NCBI GenBank assembly: GCA_031841125.1
Contig: CM063111.1
Span: 45,210,955-45,274,954 of the forward strand
Direction of reading: 5' to 3'
Source: Acanthococcus lagerstroemiae
Lineage: Eukaryota; Arthropoda; Insecta; Hemiptera; Eriococcidae
Length of the DNA stretch: 64,000 nucleotides
This document shows, in pieces, positions 53,831 to 64,000 of the stretch. Below the pieces are notes generated by a model that was not told the origin of the DNA, ran no database searches, and saw only the letters and a program-made list of their open reading frames with translations. A program made the position numbers and the translations under genes. How positions within the stretch are numbered: position 1 is the stretch's first letter; every line of letters starts with the position of its first letter.

Positions 53831-54915
53831 CCTTTGTCCTTTCCCCTCCAATATTCCAAGGGTAGATCATGTTGTTGATCCAAAATTTGAGTATGGTTTT
53901 GCTTAACGTCGACTTGATGGGTTTTGTCGTGGCCCTGTTGACAGAATTCATTCAGAGATCTTTTGTGCGCTTGGAAATCTGTCTCTGGCATCTTTTTTTT
54001 TTTTTTTTTTTTTTCCGACGAAGAGAACGAATGAGCGGCGCACGACCAATTTGCTGAAGTTGAATTATGAAACAGCATTGCGTAAACTTTTTGAACACAT
54101 GTGGGTATACAGTGCTTAATGCAGCGGACTCGAGTAATTATACGCGAAAAGTGGTGCATCATTCGCACAGTTCACGTACACTCCGAGCTCTGGTGAACTG
54201 GCGGGTACCGCGTGCCTCCATGTTCGCAAGAATACAACAATACACTGTGTACTCGCCTTTAACTGTAATCTGTAATAGTCTTGGCATTATCGTGTGCCGT
54301 TTTTACGGTTATAAGTCTTGTTGGCCAAGGTCATTCCGCATCGTTCATCAACTTTCACTTTCGATACCGCGGTAATGGTAACGAGAGTGGAAGAAAATGT
54401 TTACACGCTTTGATTCGCCTTTTTGAACTTTAGCGATCAGAGTCTACGGCTCATTTACCTCGATTCCTCGTCTCGCCCAGACTGTTATCCTTCATAAACA
54501 CGTTGCTTAATTGCCAGTAATGATAATATGATGTGTGCACTACAGATCGATATCGGAACTGAAATGTAATGTCTATGCCTCAGGGCGGAATTTGCAGAAT
54601 GAATGTAAAGTAGGAAAAAGTAGTAAAGGAAGAAGTGAAAGATAACAGGATATAGGTACTTTTGGTTTTAAAATTGTATAAGTATAATCTAGTTACGCGA
54701 CCAAAGTATTCACAACGTGCAGTTACTGAGGTCAGCTGTCATTTTTGTGATATGAATTGGGCGCGTATCACAGACACAAAGAATAAGGAACATTGACAAG
54801 GCTTTTTTCTGGAATTATGTAGAAGTTATTGAGAAGACAATGCCAAGAAGTATTATGCGCGAGAGAGTTTCTGTATGATTTGAAACTTAACTGATATCAG
54901 GGACGTGCGAAAACA
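53831..54915. other. Unassigned sequence
   Basis: Contains a T-run (about 53992-54016) and several 60-113 codon frames on both strands without known motif. Nothing else was recognised. Confidence 0.35.
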
Positions 54916-54919
54916 ACTA

Positions 54920-55660
54920 AAGTGGGGCTACTTTGAAAGTTTTCCGCTTTATATTTTGCTATATTTCGTTTTGTGTAATGAAAAAGTGTGCAAGTCATGG
55001 TTTCAAGTCCAGTTTCATCTATCAGTTTGTGTTAGGAAACATCATTCAACTTGCTTGAAAGTATAATGTAGTTCAGTTTGAAGGCCGTGTTCAAAGTCAC
55101 CTCGGTTGTGGGGCTCCTTTGAACGTTTTCCGCTACATAGTTTGCTATATATAGTTTTGTGTAATGAAAAAGTGTGCAAGTCATGGTTTCAAGTTTCTTC
55201 TATCAGTTAATTTATGTTTTGAAACATCATTCAACTTGCTTGAAGGTATAATGTAGTTTAGTTTGAAGGATGTGTTCAAAGTCACCTCGGTTGTGGGGTT
55301 CCTTTGAACGTTTTCCGCTACATAGTTTGCTATATATCGTTTTGTGTGTGCAAGTCATGGTTTCAAGTTTCTTCTATCAGTTAGTTTATGTTTTGAAACA
55401 TCATTCAACTTGCTTGAAAGTATAAGTTCAGTTTGAAGGATGTGTTCAAAGTCACCTCGGTTGTGGGGGCTCCTTTGAACGGTTTCCGCTATATATTTTG
55501 CTATATTTCGTTTTGTATAATAAAAAAGTGTGCACGTCATGGTTTCAAGTCCAGTTTCATCTATCAGTTTGTGTTTTGAAACATATTTCAACTTGCTTGA
55601 AAGTATATAGTTCAGTTTGAAGGATGTGTTCAAAGTCACCTCGGTTGTGGGGCTCCTTTG
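54920..55660 (+). repeat. Tandem repeat, about 4 units of 170-185 bp
   Basis: The phrase gttcaaagtcacctcggttg followed by tggggctcctttgaac recurs at about 55090, 55275, 55445 and 55629; the first unit begins near 54920. Shared interior words are ttttccgct-cata-tttgcta, gtgtgcaagtcatggtttca and acatcattcaacttgcttga. The units differ by short indels. The minus-strand 94-codon frame across two units is a by-product. Confidence 0.85.
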
Positions 55661-55739
55661 AACACTTTTTCCCTGTTACATATCGATGCCTTGGTGCGAA
55701 ATGGCCGTATCTGCAATTTTGGTCGATTTTTAGTGTGTG

Positions 55740-56164
55740 GTATCATTGGAAAGGATACCCAAGTATTGAGCGGCCACGGGTGTTTCGGCACGTACCTACA
55801 TCGGATGTCGATAGCGCCGAGCCCCGTGTGCGCGCACTGTGATCGAGGGGCGGAGGACACATCTTGGCACACCCTGTTCGAGTATGAGGCTTGGGAGCAG
55901 GAGAGGCGCGGGACGTCCACAACAGCGATTGATCCCGGCGGCGACAATGAAGAAGAAGACGACGACGTCGGCGTGATCAGCCATCTCGCGCCGGACACCC
56001 TGGTTTCGGAGATGATGAAGAACGGAAGCAGTTGGAACCGGGTGTCGGCCTTTATCTCGGCCATCATGAAGAAGAAGATGCAGACGGAGTGGTCGAGACA
56101 GAGGGCTGGCGATTCACCAAGCTCAGCCCACACCATCGAACAGGAGAACTCTGTACCATCCTAG
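55740..56164 (+). pseudogene. R1/LOA-type non-LTR retrotransposon C-terminus
   Basis: The frame reads LSGHGCFGTYLHRMSIAPSP, then CAHCDRGAEDTSWHTLFEYE, then WEQERR, which is the GHGCF and C-x2-C...H...(C) module at the ORF2 end of R1-clade elements. The last Cys of the usual CCHC pattern is Tyr here. It continues with a region corresponding to the final helices (SEMMKNGSSWNRVSAFISAI) to a stop at 56164. The reverse transcriptase itself is missing: the frame opens into unrelated repeat sequence before 55740. GC content is clearly higher than in the neighbourhood and stays high through 56450, probably the LINE 3' UTR. Confidence 0.8.
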
Positions 56165-56448
56165 AGAAGAGCTGCTGCAGCTGCACTGCGGACCCACCGG
56201 CAGGGCTCACCCGTCGTCACCACCTGCCTGCGTCGACACACGGACCAAGACGAGGAGGTGAGGGGTGAGCGAAGAGAGGCAGCGCGTCCGGCCGTGGGGG
56301 ACCTGAAATTTCCAGGCGAGCGCTCTGGGAGTGCGGACCTCGGTCAGTAGGGAACCCCATGGTGGCCCTGGTAGGACGCGCGCACCGTTCCGGCACGTAG
56401 AAATAGGGGCTCGAGCTCGGCCCCAAAGCGTCCCTCCGGTCACTGACG

Positions 56449-56738
56449 CGATACTCGAAAGGGTAGTTCCTGTGGCCGGGGGTGCGGTGTCTCAGGGGCC
56501 ACTCTGGCATGCGTGCATCGCCATACGTCCCACCACACCAATCATTGGAAAGGAAATATTTTATGCTCTACAAGATAAAACACTGAAAAAAAGAGAATTT
56601 TTCCTTTTTTATGGAAATAATTCAGTTTTTCTGGAAGACGTATGGTGTGATGGGACGTATGGCGATGCACGCAGGCCAAAGTGGCCCCTATGACACCGCA
56701 CCCCCGGTCCCGGAAACTACCCTTTCGAGTAGTATAAA
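56449..56738. mobile_element. MITE with about 90-bp TIRs
   Basis: The left arm (actcgaaagggtagttcc, gggggtgcggtgtc, ggggccact, gcatcgccatacgtccca) and its inverted copy on the right (tgggacgtatggcgatgc, agtggcccc, gacaccgcaccccc, ggaaactaccctttcgagta) surround an AT-rich middle of about 100 bp. Single arms of the same family occur at 1990-2065 and 18525-18592. It has no coding capacity, and the target duplication is not clear. Confidence 0.85.
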
Positions 56739-56839
56739 ACATACAGAATCTTAAATCTTATTTTAGCGCCCCTGTAAAAAATGTAATTTTGCAGATACGG
56801 CCATTTCACACTAAGGCATCGATATAAGAACTCGATAAT

Positions 56840-58490
56840 GGCAAAAATCAAAATAATACTCTTAACCCTCTCACACACGTAGCCGACTCAGAGAGAACTG
56901 ACGGATGATTCTGCATACCTGCGATATAAAATATATCTTGAACCTAATTGCCGACCATATTGCCTACTTGGCTTCTTAACCTTAATAGGAACTTGGCAGA
57001 AAGCTAAAAAAAAATATATTCTTCAATTCCTACTAGGCTTTTTGAAAGAAAGAGAATTCATCTGACTGACTGACCGAACTTAGTCCCTGGTTTACCATTA
57101 TTAAAGAACCAAATTATTCGTTCAAAGTTGCTAGGATGTCAGATACGAGTAGGTCAATTAATCGGAGAAAACACAATGGAAAACTGGGCCTCGTAGATTA
57201 CTATTTCAAGATTGTAAAATGTATTTACGTTTTTCCGTTGGTGGTAAAGGTGAACTCTACAGTGCAAAGTAACTGGTATGAATCTGGATTTCACGCGTAC
57301 CTCTTTTTAATAGGAAAATATGATTAAAAAGACCAGGGTTTTGAAATATATATGACCGAAAATTCCGTCTTTCAATTTCAACCAAAATTTTAGACCACAA
57401 ACTTATTTTCTTGCAATTTTAGACTATTCCCAAGCAGTTATCATTTTTATGAGCGTACCCGGTTGAACACTACAGTCAGTAGTAGGAAATCTGATGTACT
57501 TGGTTTCTGGAACTAGAACTTCATTAAGAGTCGTTAGAGGTGTCTTAGTCGCTGTATTTCTACTGAAATTTCAACTGTTGAGGAGCAGTTCATTGCCACC
57601 ATCCCTCTACAGTGCATCTGCGGTAATCTTCATACAGAGGTCCGAAATTTCAATTTCGAACGCACCTGAAATCAACCAATGTACCTCCATGCATCTCATA
57701 TTGTGAACAGAATATAGTGTCCGATAAAGATTCCTACACTCATGTAAGATACTGAGTGATCATTCTATGATAATCTGGGGATGATTTGTCAGAAAAACAA
57801 TAGATGTCGGTGTGTTTTGTAGTAAGATATGATTATTGATGCTCATTGAAATGCCCGTCCTACTCTCAGAATGTCGAATTCTATTGCCTGGTTTCCTACA
57901 GATAAATTTCTCCCCATCTGTTATCTATCCTGTTGGATCACTAGTAGGGGGAAAAGGCTGGACGTGTCTTGGTTACAAAAATTAAATCAATTAAAAAATT
58001 CTGCAGTAGGATTTTGGCGCCTTCATGTAGTGGAAATTTCCAGTCTCTGCAGGTTTTTGTAGCTCTGACATTGGGCACTGCTCATGATGATCAGATACTG
58101 AGCAGTCATCTTGTATCAGAGCTGAGGAGAATCGTTTATTGTCAAGAATTCCTCAACGCTATAGTGGATTTTGATACAAGGCACCGAGGGTAACATGGTC
58201 ACTCAATCAGATATCAGCACCTATGGGATATTTTTGAAATCTGGTTGCACCGTTAGGAGACGGTTGTGGCGCTATCTACATTATGAGAGGTTCGAACCTG
58301 ATTCGACTGTTTTTAACTGTTCTATTTAACTTTAGGTCATTCGTTCATATTCCACGAGAAAAATGAAATATATTAAAAAAAGTCGCGAACCTGTCTTTTT
58401 GTTGAATATGGCCATGTAGTTAACTGCACTTCAATCGTTCGAAAAATGGGAGAAAATGTGGTGAGTTAGTTTCCTACGTACCAAAGCTGT
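56840..58490. other. Unassigned sequence
   Basis: Several plus-strand frames of 60-74 codons (57136, 57494, 57871, 57969) match nothing known to me. No repeat was recognised. Confidence 0.35.
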
Positions 58491-58496
58491 TTTCCG

Positions 58497-58820
58497 GGGA
58501 CGTGAAGATAGGGAGAGCTTCTCCCCTGAAGGAAATTCTGTACTCAGCAGTTGAGAAATTGTACCATTTCAGTCAGCCGAAGTTGGGAAATTTCGGTAGA
58601 GTTGGAAAAATCCAACAAGTCAAGAGTTTTTTTTTTTGCTTTGATATTTGGGAATTTTGAGTTGAGAGGTTGGGAAAATCCAACAACTGGGAATTTTGAG
58701 TCAAGAAGTTGGAAAAATCCAACAAGTCCAAAGTGTTTTTTTTTTATGCTTTGATACTTGGGAATTTTGAGTTAAATCAGTTGAGACTTTCAAACTCCCC
58801 CCCCCCCAATTTTCTAAGAT
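58497..58820 (-). mobile_element. Poly-G hAT-type MITE copy, expanded, one end unclear
   Basis: Begins ggggacgtgaagataggg and carries family words (ctcagcagttga, gttggaaaaatccaacaagt, gctttgatacttgggaattt). The middle phrase gttgggaaaatccaacaact appears three times, so this copy has an internal duplication. C-runs near 58795 mark the far end, but the terminal ACGTCCCTG was not found. Confidence 0.65.
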
Positions 58821-59690
58821 TTAAAACGGGGAAAAAACAAATAAAATCAGAACTAAATGTAGGAGGAATTATGATTTGTTTTTCAATTTTTAAGGATTAA
58901 AAAAAAAGATCAATTTATGTCTATACTTGTGTTTAGTTTTGAGAAATTGAATGTGTTCTTTCCGTAATTTATAAGTTTTTCAAAGTTTAAGAAAAGTTAT
59001 AAGCAATCAATTCTTCTTGTAAATTTTCTTTTGAGTAAGTCAATTAAAATTCTTTCGTTACGGGATTCAACTTTTCTTTGCTTTTCAGGGTGCGGGTCTA
59101 ACTCAACGTACTCAAAACACACATTTTCTATCTTCACTGCCTGTAAGTCGCGAAGAAATATTGGACTTCGTTTATGTTTCATGTACAAATCAGACTACGA
59201 TAGAAATTCTGAAATTTCCTTGCCCTTTAATAACAAAGACAGCAACTTTGTAAAATTTGAATCCTTTGTCCCTCAACATGTACTTACATCAGAACGCACC
59301 AAATAAGTTAAATATCGAAGAGAAATGAGTTAATTTATTGATTTTTGTAATTTTTCAATGCTATACAAATGGGGAAAAAGTATGGCCATATTTTCAGAAA
59401 ATTTTTTTAATTTGGCCACCCAGGCCTTTTTTTTTTGTATCGGCCATAGATGACAGAGAATTTAGTTTCACACACAATCAAGCAGATATTTTGAAAATAG
59501 ATGGACTCTACTACACATTCCAGGCTTAACTTCTAGAAGAAAAAAAAATGAGCGCTACAGAGAGATTCTTGCTTAGAGTGGCTGTATTACCCTTCGGTTC
59601 CTCATATCTCACAGAAAATTACTTGAGATTATCCTCTGCCTATCCATCTTACACTAATAAAAAACCATTACCCAGTCTCTTACTAGAATC
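58821..59690. other. Unassigned sequence
   Basis: A minus-strand frame (59188-58997) reads RDLQAVKIENVCFEYVELDP and ends in a basic tail; it looks protein-like but matches no family I recognise. A plus-strand shadow frame overlaps it. Confidence 0.3.
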
Positions 59691-60295
59691 GGTACTTCAT
59701 GGGTAATTCTTCCAATCCAATAAAAATGTGAGTGTTGTTTCCCTTCTGGGCATAGAAACTGAATCAACATAGATACGTAAGTACCATCTATTTTCAATCG
59801 CATTGGGCTTTTTCCTCGTTCATATTCTTGGAGCTATTTCTGCTACTAGCAGCCGGTGGTCGCTACCGCAGTCTTTTCCTGGGTACGTTTTAACATCCCA
59901 TATCGATGTTTTCCAGCGGTTGCTCACCACAAAGTAATCTATTTGGTTTCGATATATCTCTCCTGGAGACCTCCGGGTGCACAATTTCCTCGGATGATAT
60001 CGCAGGTTCGTGCTGGCTACAAATAGTCCCTTGTCTAGGCAGAAGTCTGTTAAACTGTCACCTCTCTCGTTCCCCTCGCCGATACCCCATCTGTCTACCC
60101 GATGCGCAGTCAGTTATCCTCTAGTTACCCGCGGCGGAAAGGTTACCCATTTGTTACCCTCATAATACCCTTGTTCCCCTTTAGTTACCTGGGTAACTTG
60201 TGGGATTTTGCGTATCGGGTATTAAGTGGCTCAAATCTGCGTCGTGGGCGGGTCTGCCTATTTTGGCATTGAAATCTCCCATTAGTATGGGAATA
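59690..60295 (-). pseudogene. LINE endonuclease domain, inverted 5' part of the 60.3-61.5 kb LINE
   Basis: On the minus strand from 60295: HIPILMGDFNAKIGRPA (APE endonuclease motif with Asp and Asn), then after a MITE the reading goes on with GIGEGNERGDSLTDFCLDKG, SPGEIYRNQIDYFVVSNRWK and GKDCGSDHRLLVAEI, which carries the catalytic SDHRLL. It ends around 59690 in linker sequence. The endonuclease nicks target DNA for reverse transcription. The RT half of an equivalent LINE begins at 60296 on the opposite strand. Confidence 0.85.
60096..60221. mobile_element. Tc1/mariner-type MITE, 122 bp, TA target duplication
   Basis: The element 60098-60219 starts cccgatgcgca and ends tgcgtatcggg with TA on both sides (60096-60097 and 60220-60221). 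Several gttaccc/gggtaac words inside pair with each other. It interrupts the endonuclease frame; the coding sequence continues on its two sides. Confidence 0.8.
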
Positions 60296-61530
60296 TGTAC
60301 AAAAATGCTATAGCTTACGTCAAGACTGATGTGAAAGGGGAAAACTTCAAAATAAGCCGAGGAGTCAGGCAAGGGGACCCCTTATTACCAAACTTATTCA
60401 ACTGTGTATTAGAGAGCGCTATGAGAAAGTTAAATTGGTAGAAGAAGGGACTAAAAATCGATGGCGAATACTTCATTTCGAGTGCATTCAAAACCTCCTC
60501 CAGGACAGTCCAAAATTTTCTCCTAAAGTGGAGGTTTAGGACAAAAAGAAAAGCCAAAAATTAATTCCTTCAAATTTGCTTGATAAAGAATTCATTTTAC
60601 ACCGTATGTGCAAAAAATCATTTCACGACTATGTATCAATTTTCTCCGTCTAAAACAACCTAAGATTCGCGGATGACGTGATATTGATCTTCGAAGACCT
60701 GAAAGATTTGGCAGAATGTGCCGAAGAATTCATTCAGGCGTGTAGAAAAACTGGGTTAAAAATAAACATGAGCAAAACAAAAATCTTATCGAATGCCAGG
60801 AAAGAACCGGTGTTAATCGCAGGTGAGGAGATCGAATAGGCGAGAGAAATAATTTACCTATGGCAGAAAATTCCATTTAACAAAGCGAGAAAGAAAGAGA
60901 ACTGTCCTACAGAATAAGAAGTGGCTGGAACAACTACTGGAAGTTGAAGGATATCTTCGAAGGGAGACTGCACATCCGGACCAAAACAGAAGTATGGAGA
61001 AGCTGCATTCTACCCTCTTTGACTTACGGAGCCCACAAGTGGGCCCTTACAAAATCAAATGTAGAAAGACTAAGGGTGTCCTAAAGAGCGCTGGAAAGAA
61101 GTATGCTCAATATCAGACTCGCAGACAAAATTCAAAATACAAAAATTAGGGCAAAAGCAAAAATGCAGGGCATTGGTTATTTTGTAAAGAAAAGCAAGTG
61201 GAAATACGCGGGTCACATTTAGCTACAGGGTGATGAAAGATGGGGAAAAGGGTGGAAGAATGGATCCCGTAGGATAGGAAAAGGAGAAGAGGGAGACCCC
61301 TCACCAGGTGGAAGGATGGAATAACCAAAATGGTGGGCCATAAGTGGAGAAAACATACCGCTGACAGGGAAATGTGGAGGAGGAAAGGGGAGACAATTGC
61401 CCTGAAATGGGCGGTTTGCGCAGCTGGCGAAGAAGTGGAGAGAAGTGGCCCCAGTTAGCGGGGACGCACCAAACTTATTTTTGTAGTAGAATTAAATGCA
61501 CACCACAAATGCTGAAATAAAATAAAATAA
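60296..61530 (+). pseudogene. RTE/CR1-like LINE reverse transcriptase, C-terminus and A-rich tail
   Basis: The plus strand reads KGENFKISRGVRQGDPLLPN (RT motif 4 region), then after an insertion RFADDVILIFEDLKDLAECA with the FADD catalytic motif, and GLKINMSKTKI. Later frames give WRSCILPSLTYGAHKWALTK and RGRPLTRWKDGITKMVGHKW near the C-terminus. The piece ends in aaataaaataaaataaa at 61514-61530. Stops and frameshifts are scattered throughout, so it is inactive. The N-terminal RT motifs are absent at the junction with the inverted endonuclease. Confidence 0.85.
60475..60660. other. Insertion of about 185 bp in the LINE RT
   Basis: It separates KKGLKIDGEY from RFADD, which are normally a few residues apart. 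Short inverted words (ccaggacagtcc, gtggaggtttaggac) are present, but no TIR or target duplication could be established. Confidence 0.45.
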
Positions 61531-62355
61531 ACCGTGCAAATATACTCTATTGTTGCACAGCTCAGCTGTAGAATTTTTTTTACCATGGCGTCCATATAAT
61601 ACTCGTATATTAGTTTAAGTTGTTAGGCATAGTTTAGCAAATGGTGGACGATATTCTCTTAACCGTTTCGACGAGGTTTCTGATTTTGAACGTGTTTCTG
61701 TCGGTGATACAGAGATTAGGTTCAAAGCGGATTCACTAGTTGCCAACTGGTTTCGTTCGCTATAATATATGATTCACACGAATTTCCGCTTCGCATGAAA
61801 GACGCATGAGTTATAAATGACCGAACTCGTCATCACTAATTATATTCTATTTGAAATACATTTAATTACATGTCTTTCCCTTCCCAGGACGTTCTCAGGA
61901 AGCATTCGGAAACGAGCAATTATAGGTAGTCCTTACTGGCGAAATCGGTAAATGTGGGAAATGGCAACGTAAAAAGTAACAAAGAACAGGGTGTCGCATA
62001 GATGAAGGGTTAAGGGGTTGCCTTGAACATGAAGCGACCGTTTTCTGTGAAAACGTGGGGAAACCACAGTCGTAGGCGAAAACAGGGAAGACGACCTATA
62101 TAGACTTCACCTTCCAAAAAACTAAAAAAAAAAGAAGCTAAAAAATGGGAGGGGGCTGGCGGTGGAATAAGCAGTATTTTTTCCTTTTTTTTGGTTTTTA
62201 TTGTTTTTTATTATTTCAGTAATGTACTCGTATGTAAAACTATTATGTTTCTGAGTCATCTAGTAATTGGCCAAAATTGGCTGTTAGCCCCCCCCCCTCC
62301 CCCGTTTAAATAAATGAATAAGAAAAAGAAGAGGAAGAGACCGAAAACGGAGGTC
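61531..62355. other. Unassigned sequence
   Basis: Contains a C-run and several A- or T-runs. No frame with a known motif was seen. Confidence 0.35.
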
Positions 62356-62359
62356 GTAT

Positions 62360-62955
62360 TCTCAACATAGATAATTTGGAAATAGAAATTGTAAAAGAAT
62401 ATTGTAAATATCTTGGTTAAATTATAGGTATCGTTCGAAGGCAAAATGAAGGAGATTGAGGCAAGAATTTGAAAGGGATGGAGAGCATATTGGGCTTTAG
62501 AAAATATATTCTAAAGCAAAATGCACTAGAGAACCCAAGTTAATGTGCAGGCAAGATGTGTTTTACCAATCCTGCCATATATAGTGCCAAAATATGGACC
62601 CTAACCAAAAACAAATTTAGAAAATTTGAAAAAACTCAAAATTCAGTGCTAAGAAATATTTTGGGATTTAAAGTTAAAGACAAAATTAAAATTCGGGACT
62701 TGTATGGAAAATCCAAATTACTAATATAGGATATAAAATTAAACAATTAAAAATTAAGTATGTTAGCCACACGTCAAGGAATAAAAAGGACAAGTGGAAC
62801 TAACGATCGACAGTCCGGGTACCATATGACTGAAAAAGGAAGAGGGGGGCGACTTGCTGCCCGCTGGTTGTATGAAATATTAAAGGAAATAAGGCCAAAC
62901 AGCGAAGAGTGGAAGTGGGTGACGGAAAAGCCTGTGCCCAAAGATGGGTGAGTTG
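62360..62955 (+). pseudogene. RTE/CR1-like LINE 3' remnant
   Basis: The plus strand gives IEIVKEYCKYLG, then IWTLTKNKFRKFEKTQNSVL and NILGFKVKDKIKIRDLYGK in one direction, and ends GRGGRLAARWLYEILKEIRP, matching the RGRPxxRWxD motif of the LINEs at 17560 and 61270. Stops interrupt the frame at several places and the catalytic RT part is missing. Confidence 0.75.
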
Positions 62956-63104
62956 AGGAGAGTGCGGGGGCGCATCTTCTGCAGCTTAGACTATTTATAT
63001 TACATATTATAAAGAATTTTCAACATTATTTTGATACTGATCACCCTCCTCGCTCGGTCAGTTATTTGCGCTTATTGACCATGATTTCATTGTTTCATGA
63101 AGCG

Positions 63105-63738
63105 TTGTGTACACGGTCAATAAAAATTATCATTATTGAGCGCTGTGTCAACAATAGTGAATCTGTACACGGAACAACGTCGTCATTATAATGATGAGAG
63201 ATCATGAAAATGATCCAAGCATCATTAAAAATTCAAAATGATTTGAATTTGAGGGGCCATGAAAGAAAAGGGCTAGCTGCATTTTTTTCAGTATTTAGTT
63301 AAGGTTGGTAATTCGGACCTAGCAATGTGGTGGCGCGCTAATGTCGTTTTACGACCTCTTACATTGTATTTCTTATCAACATTAGGATAAAAGTGTACGA
63401 TTTTATCTTAACGTTGATAAGAACATGAAGAATTAGATGTTGTTGAAAACTTCCGTCAGATGTCAGCCATTACGTTGGTAGGTCCGAATATGTGGCTCTT
63501 GAAAAGTAGAATACAGGGACTTACTCACACAAGGCAGAAAGGGGCCCTACCACTGCCAAAAATGCACTTGAAGCTATTGCATACAGGGAAGAAAGGGGCA
63601 TCTCCACCGATAAAGTGGAACAAGGCGGAAATAAAAAAATTGGTTGCTAGCCCCTTTCTTCCCTGGACTCCATTTTTAATGAAGACAAGTTCAGTGATCA
63701 TTTTTTATAACGTCATTTTTATTGACCGTGTACACTCC
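63105..63738. repeat. Inverted repeat enclosing a MITE
   Basis: gtgtacacggtcaataaaaa (63107) and tttttattgaccgtgtacac (63715) are inverted copies of about 27 bp, with weaker pairing around them (gatcatttt and cattattga words). They enclose about 580 bp that include the MITE at 63305-63492 and a 94-codon frame (63460-63744) of no known family. Confidence 0.7.
63305..63492. mobile_element. MITE with ATTCGGACCTA ends and a central hairpin
   Basis: aattcggacctagcaatgt on the left and acgttggtaggtccgaata on the right are inverted copies. In the middle, cttatcaacattaggataaaa and ttttatcttaacgttgataag form a 21-bp stem around gtgtacga. It is about 190 bp with no coding sequence. Confidence 0.7.
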
Positions 63739-64000
63739 GCTTAGTGTGCATTCACTTACAGTTCTCTCATTTTGTGTATTTTCAAAATGTTTGAAAGACA
63801 ATCACCACTTTGTAGATTGATACGAATGACGTGTTGTGTGTAAAAGTGATTGATAATTATGAGGCAGCATGGTGGAGAATTCAAATTATTTGTTGATGTT
63901 TATGAAATTGGGAAGAATGATTTGTTGATTGCTCAAGGAACGCCGTTACCTTTCCAATATAGGTTCAGAATCTTCTTTTTAAATTTCTAATGAAGATTTA

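Larger units (their letters stand above)
55679..56828. repeat. Inverted repeat pair enclosing the R1-like fragment
   Basis: 55679-55721 (atcgatgccttggtgcgaa, atggccgtatctgcaatttt) and 56785-56828 (aattttgcagatacggccat, ttcacactaaggcatcgata) are inverted copies with about 38 of 42 positions matching. They enclose 1.06 kb that holds a LINE C-terminus and a MITE. Whether they are true transposon ends or two copies of a dispersed repeat is open. Confidence 0.65.

Overview
The window looks like a repeat-rich stretch of an animal nuclear genome, most likely an arthropod and probably an insect. The basis is its mix of element families: mariner, hAT, Ginger-like, pogo-like MITEs, several APE-type non-LTR retrotransposons, Ty3/gypsy and Ty1/copia. 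The composition is AT-rich with no long host reading frames, and no bacterial gene organisation, rRNA gene or convincing host protein-coding gene was found. Only one long intact reading frame exists, the 1705-codon gag-pol of a copia-type retrotransposon; nearly every other coding trace is a broken transposon remnant.

Layout. 0-6.3 kb: mariner 3' half, a LINE C-terminal remnant on the minus strand, diverged duplications, an 82-bp-arm hairpin (3827-3996) and two MITEs. 6.4-10.75 kb: two inverted arms of about 680 bp, each with a tRNA-derived head, flanking an LTR-element leader and a LINE RNase H fragment. 11.3-12.6 kb: minus-strand gypsy remnant. 13.3-13.9 kb: pogo-like MITE. 14.2-17.7 kb: LINE fragments, one of them split by two insertions, one being a hAT-type element with an 8-bp target duplication. 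18.7-22.1 kb: four-level nest (outer TIR element, Ginger-like element, hAT element, MITE). 23.4-26.7 kb: gypsy remnant and a LOA/R1-like LINE, both minus strand. 27.6-30.7 kb: MITEs and a second copy of the LTR leader with its gag start.

31.0-39.0 kb is a complete copia-type element on the minus strand. Its two 250-bp LTRs show no difference by eye and it is flanked by the 5-bp duplication GGTAG, so the insertion is recent. Between the 5' LTR and gag lies a 2-kb leader. Two open segments there can be joined to gag in frame through three consensus-like splice junctions, suggesting a previously unannotated spliced N-terminal extension.

39.8-49.4 kb is the most unusual block: about 27 copies of a 280-bp satellite in two interleaved variants, set in non-repetitive flanks full of the same GAGGYGAAAA word in both orientations. 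The whole block is bounded by (TA)n tracts and inverted end sequences, as if one large TA-targeted element had amplified a satellite inside itself.

49.4-64 kb: mostly unassigned sequence with MITEs, a 185-bp tandem repeat, an R1-like LINE C-terminus inside inverted repeats, a LINE whose 5' part is inverted (twin-priming pattern) and carries a TA-flanked MITE, another LINE remnant and a nested inverted repeat at the end. The genes do not form a pathway; the recurring theme is nested insertion of mobile elements.
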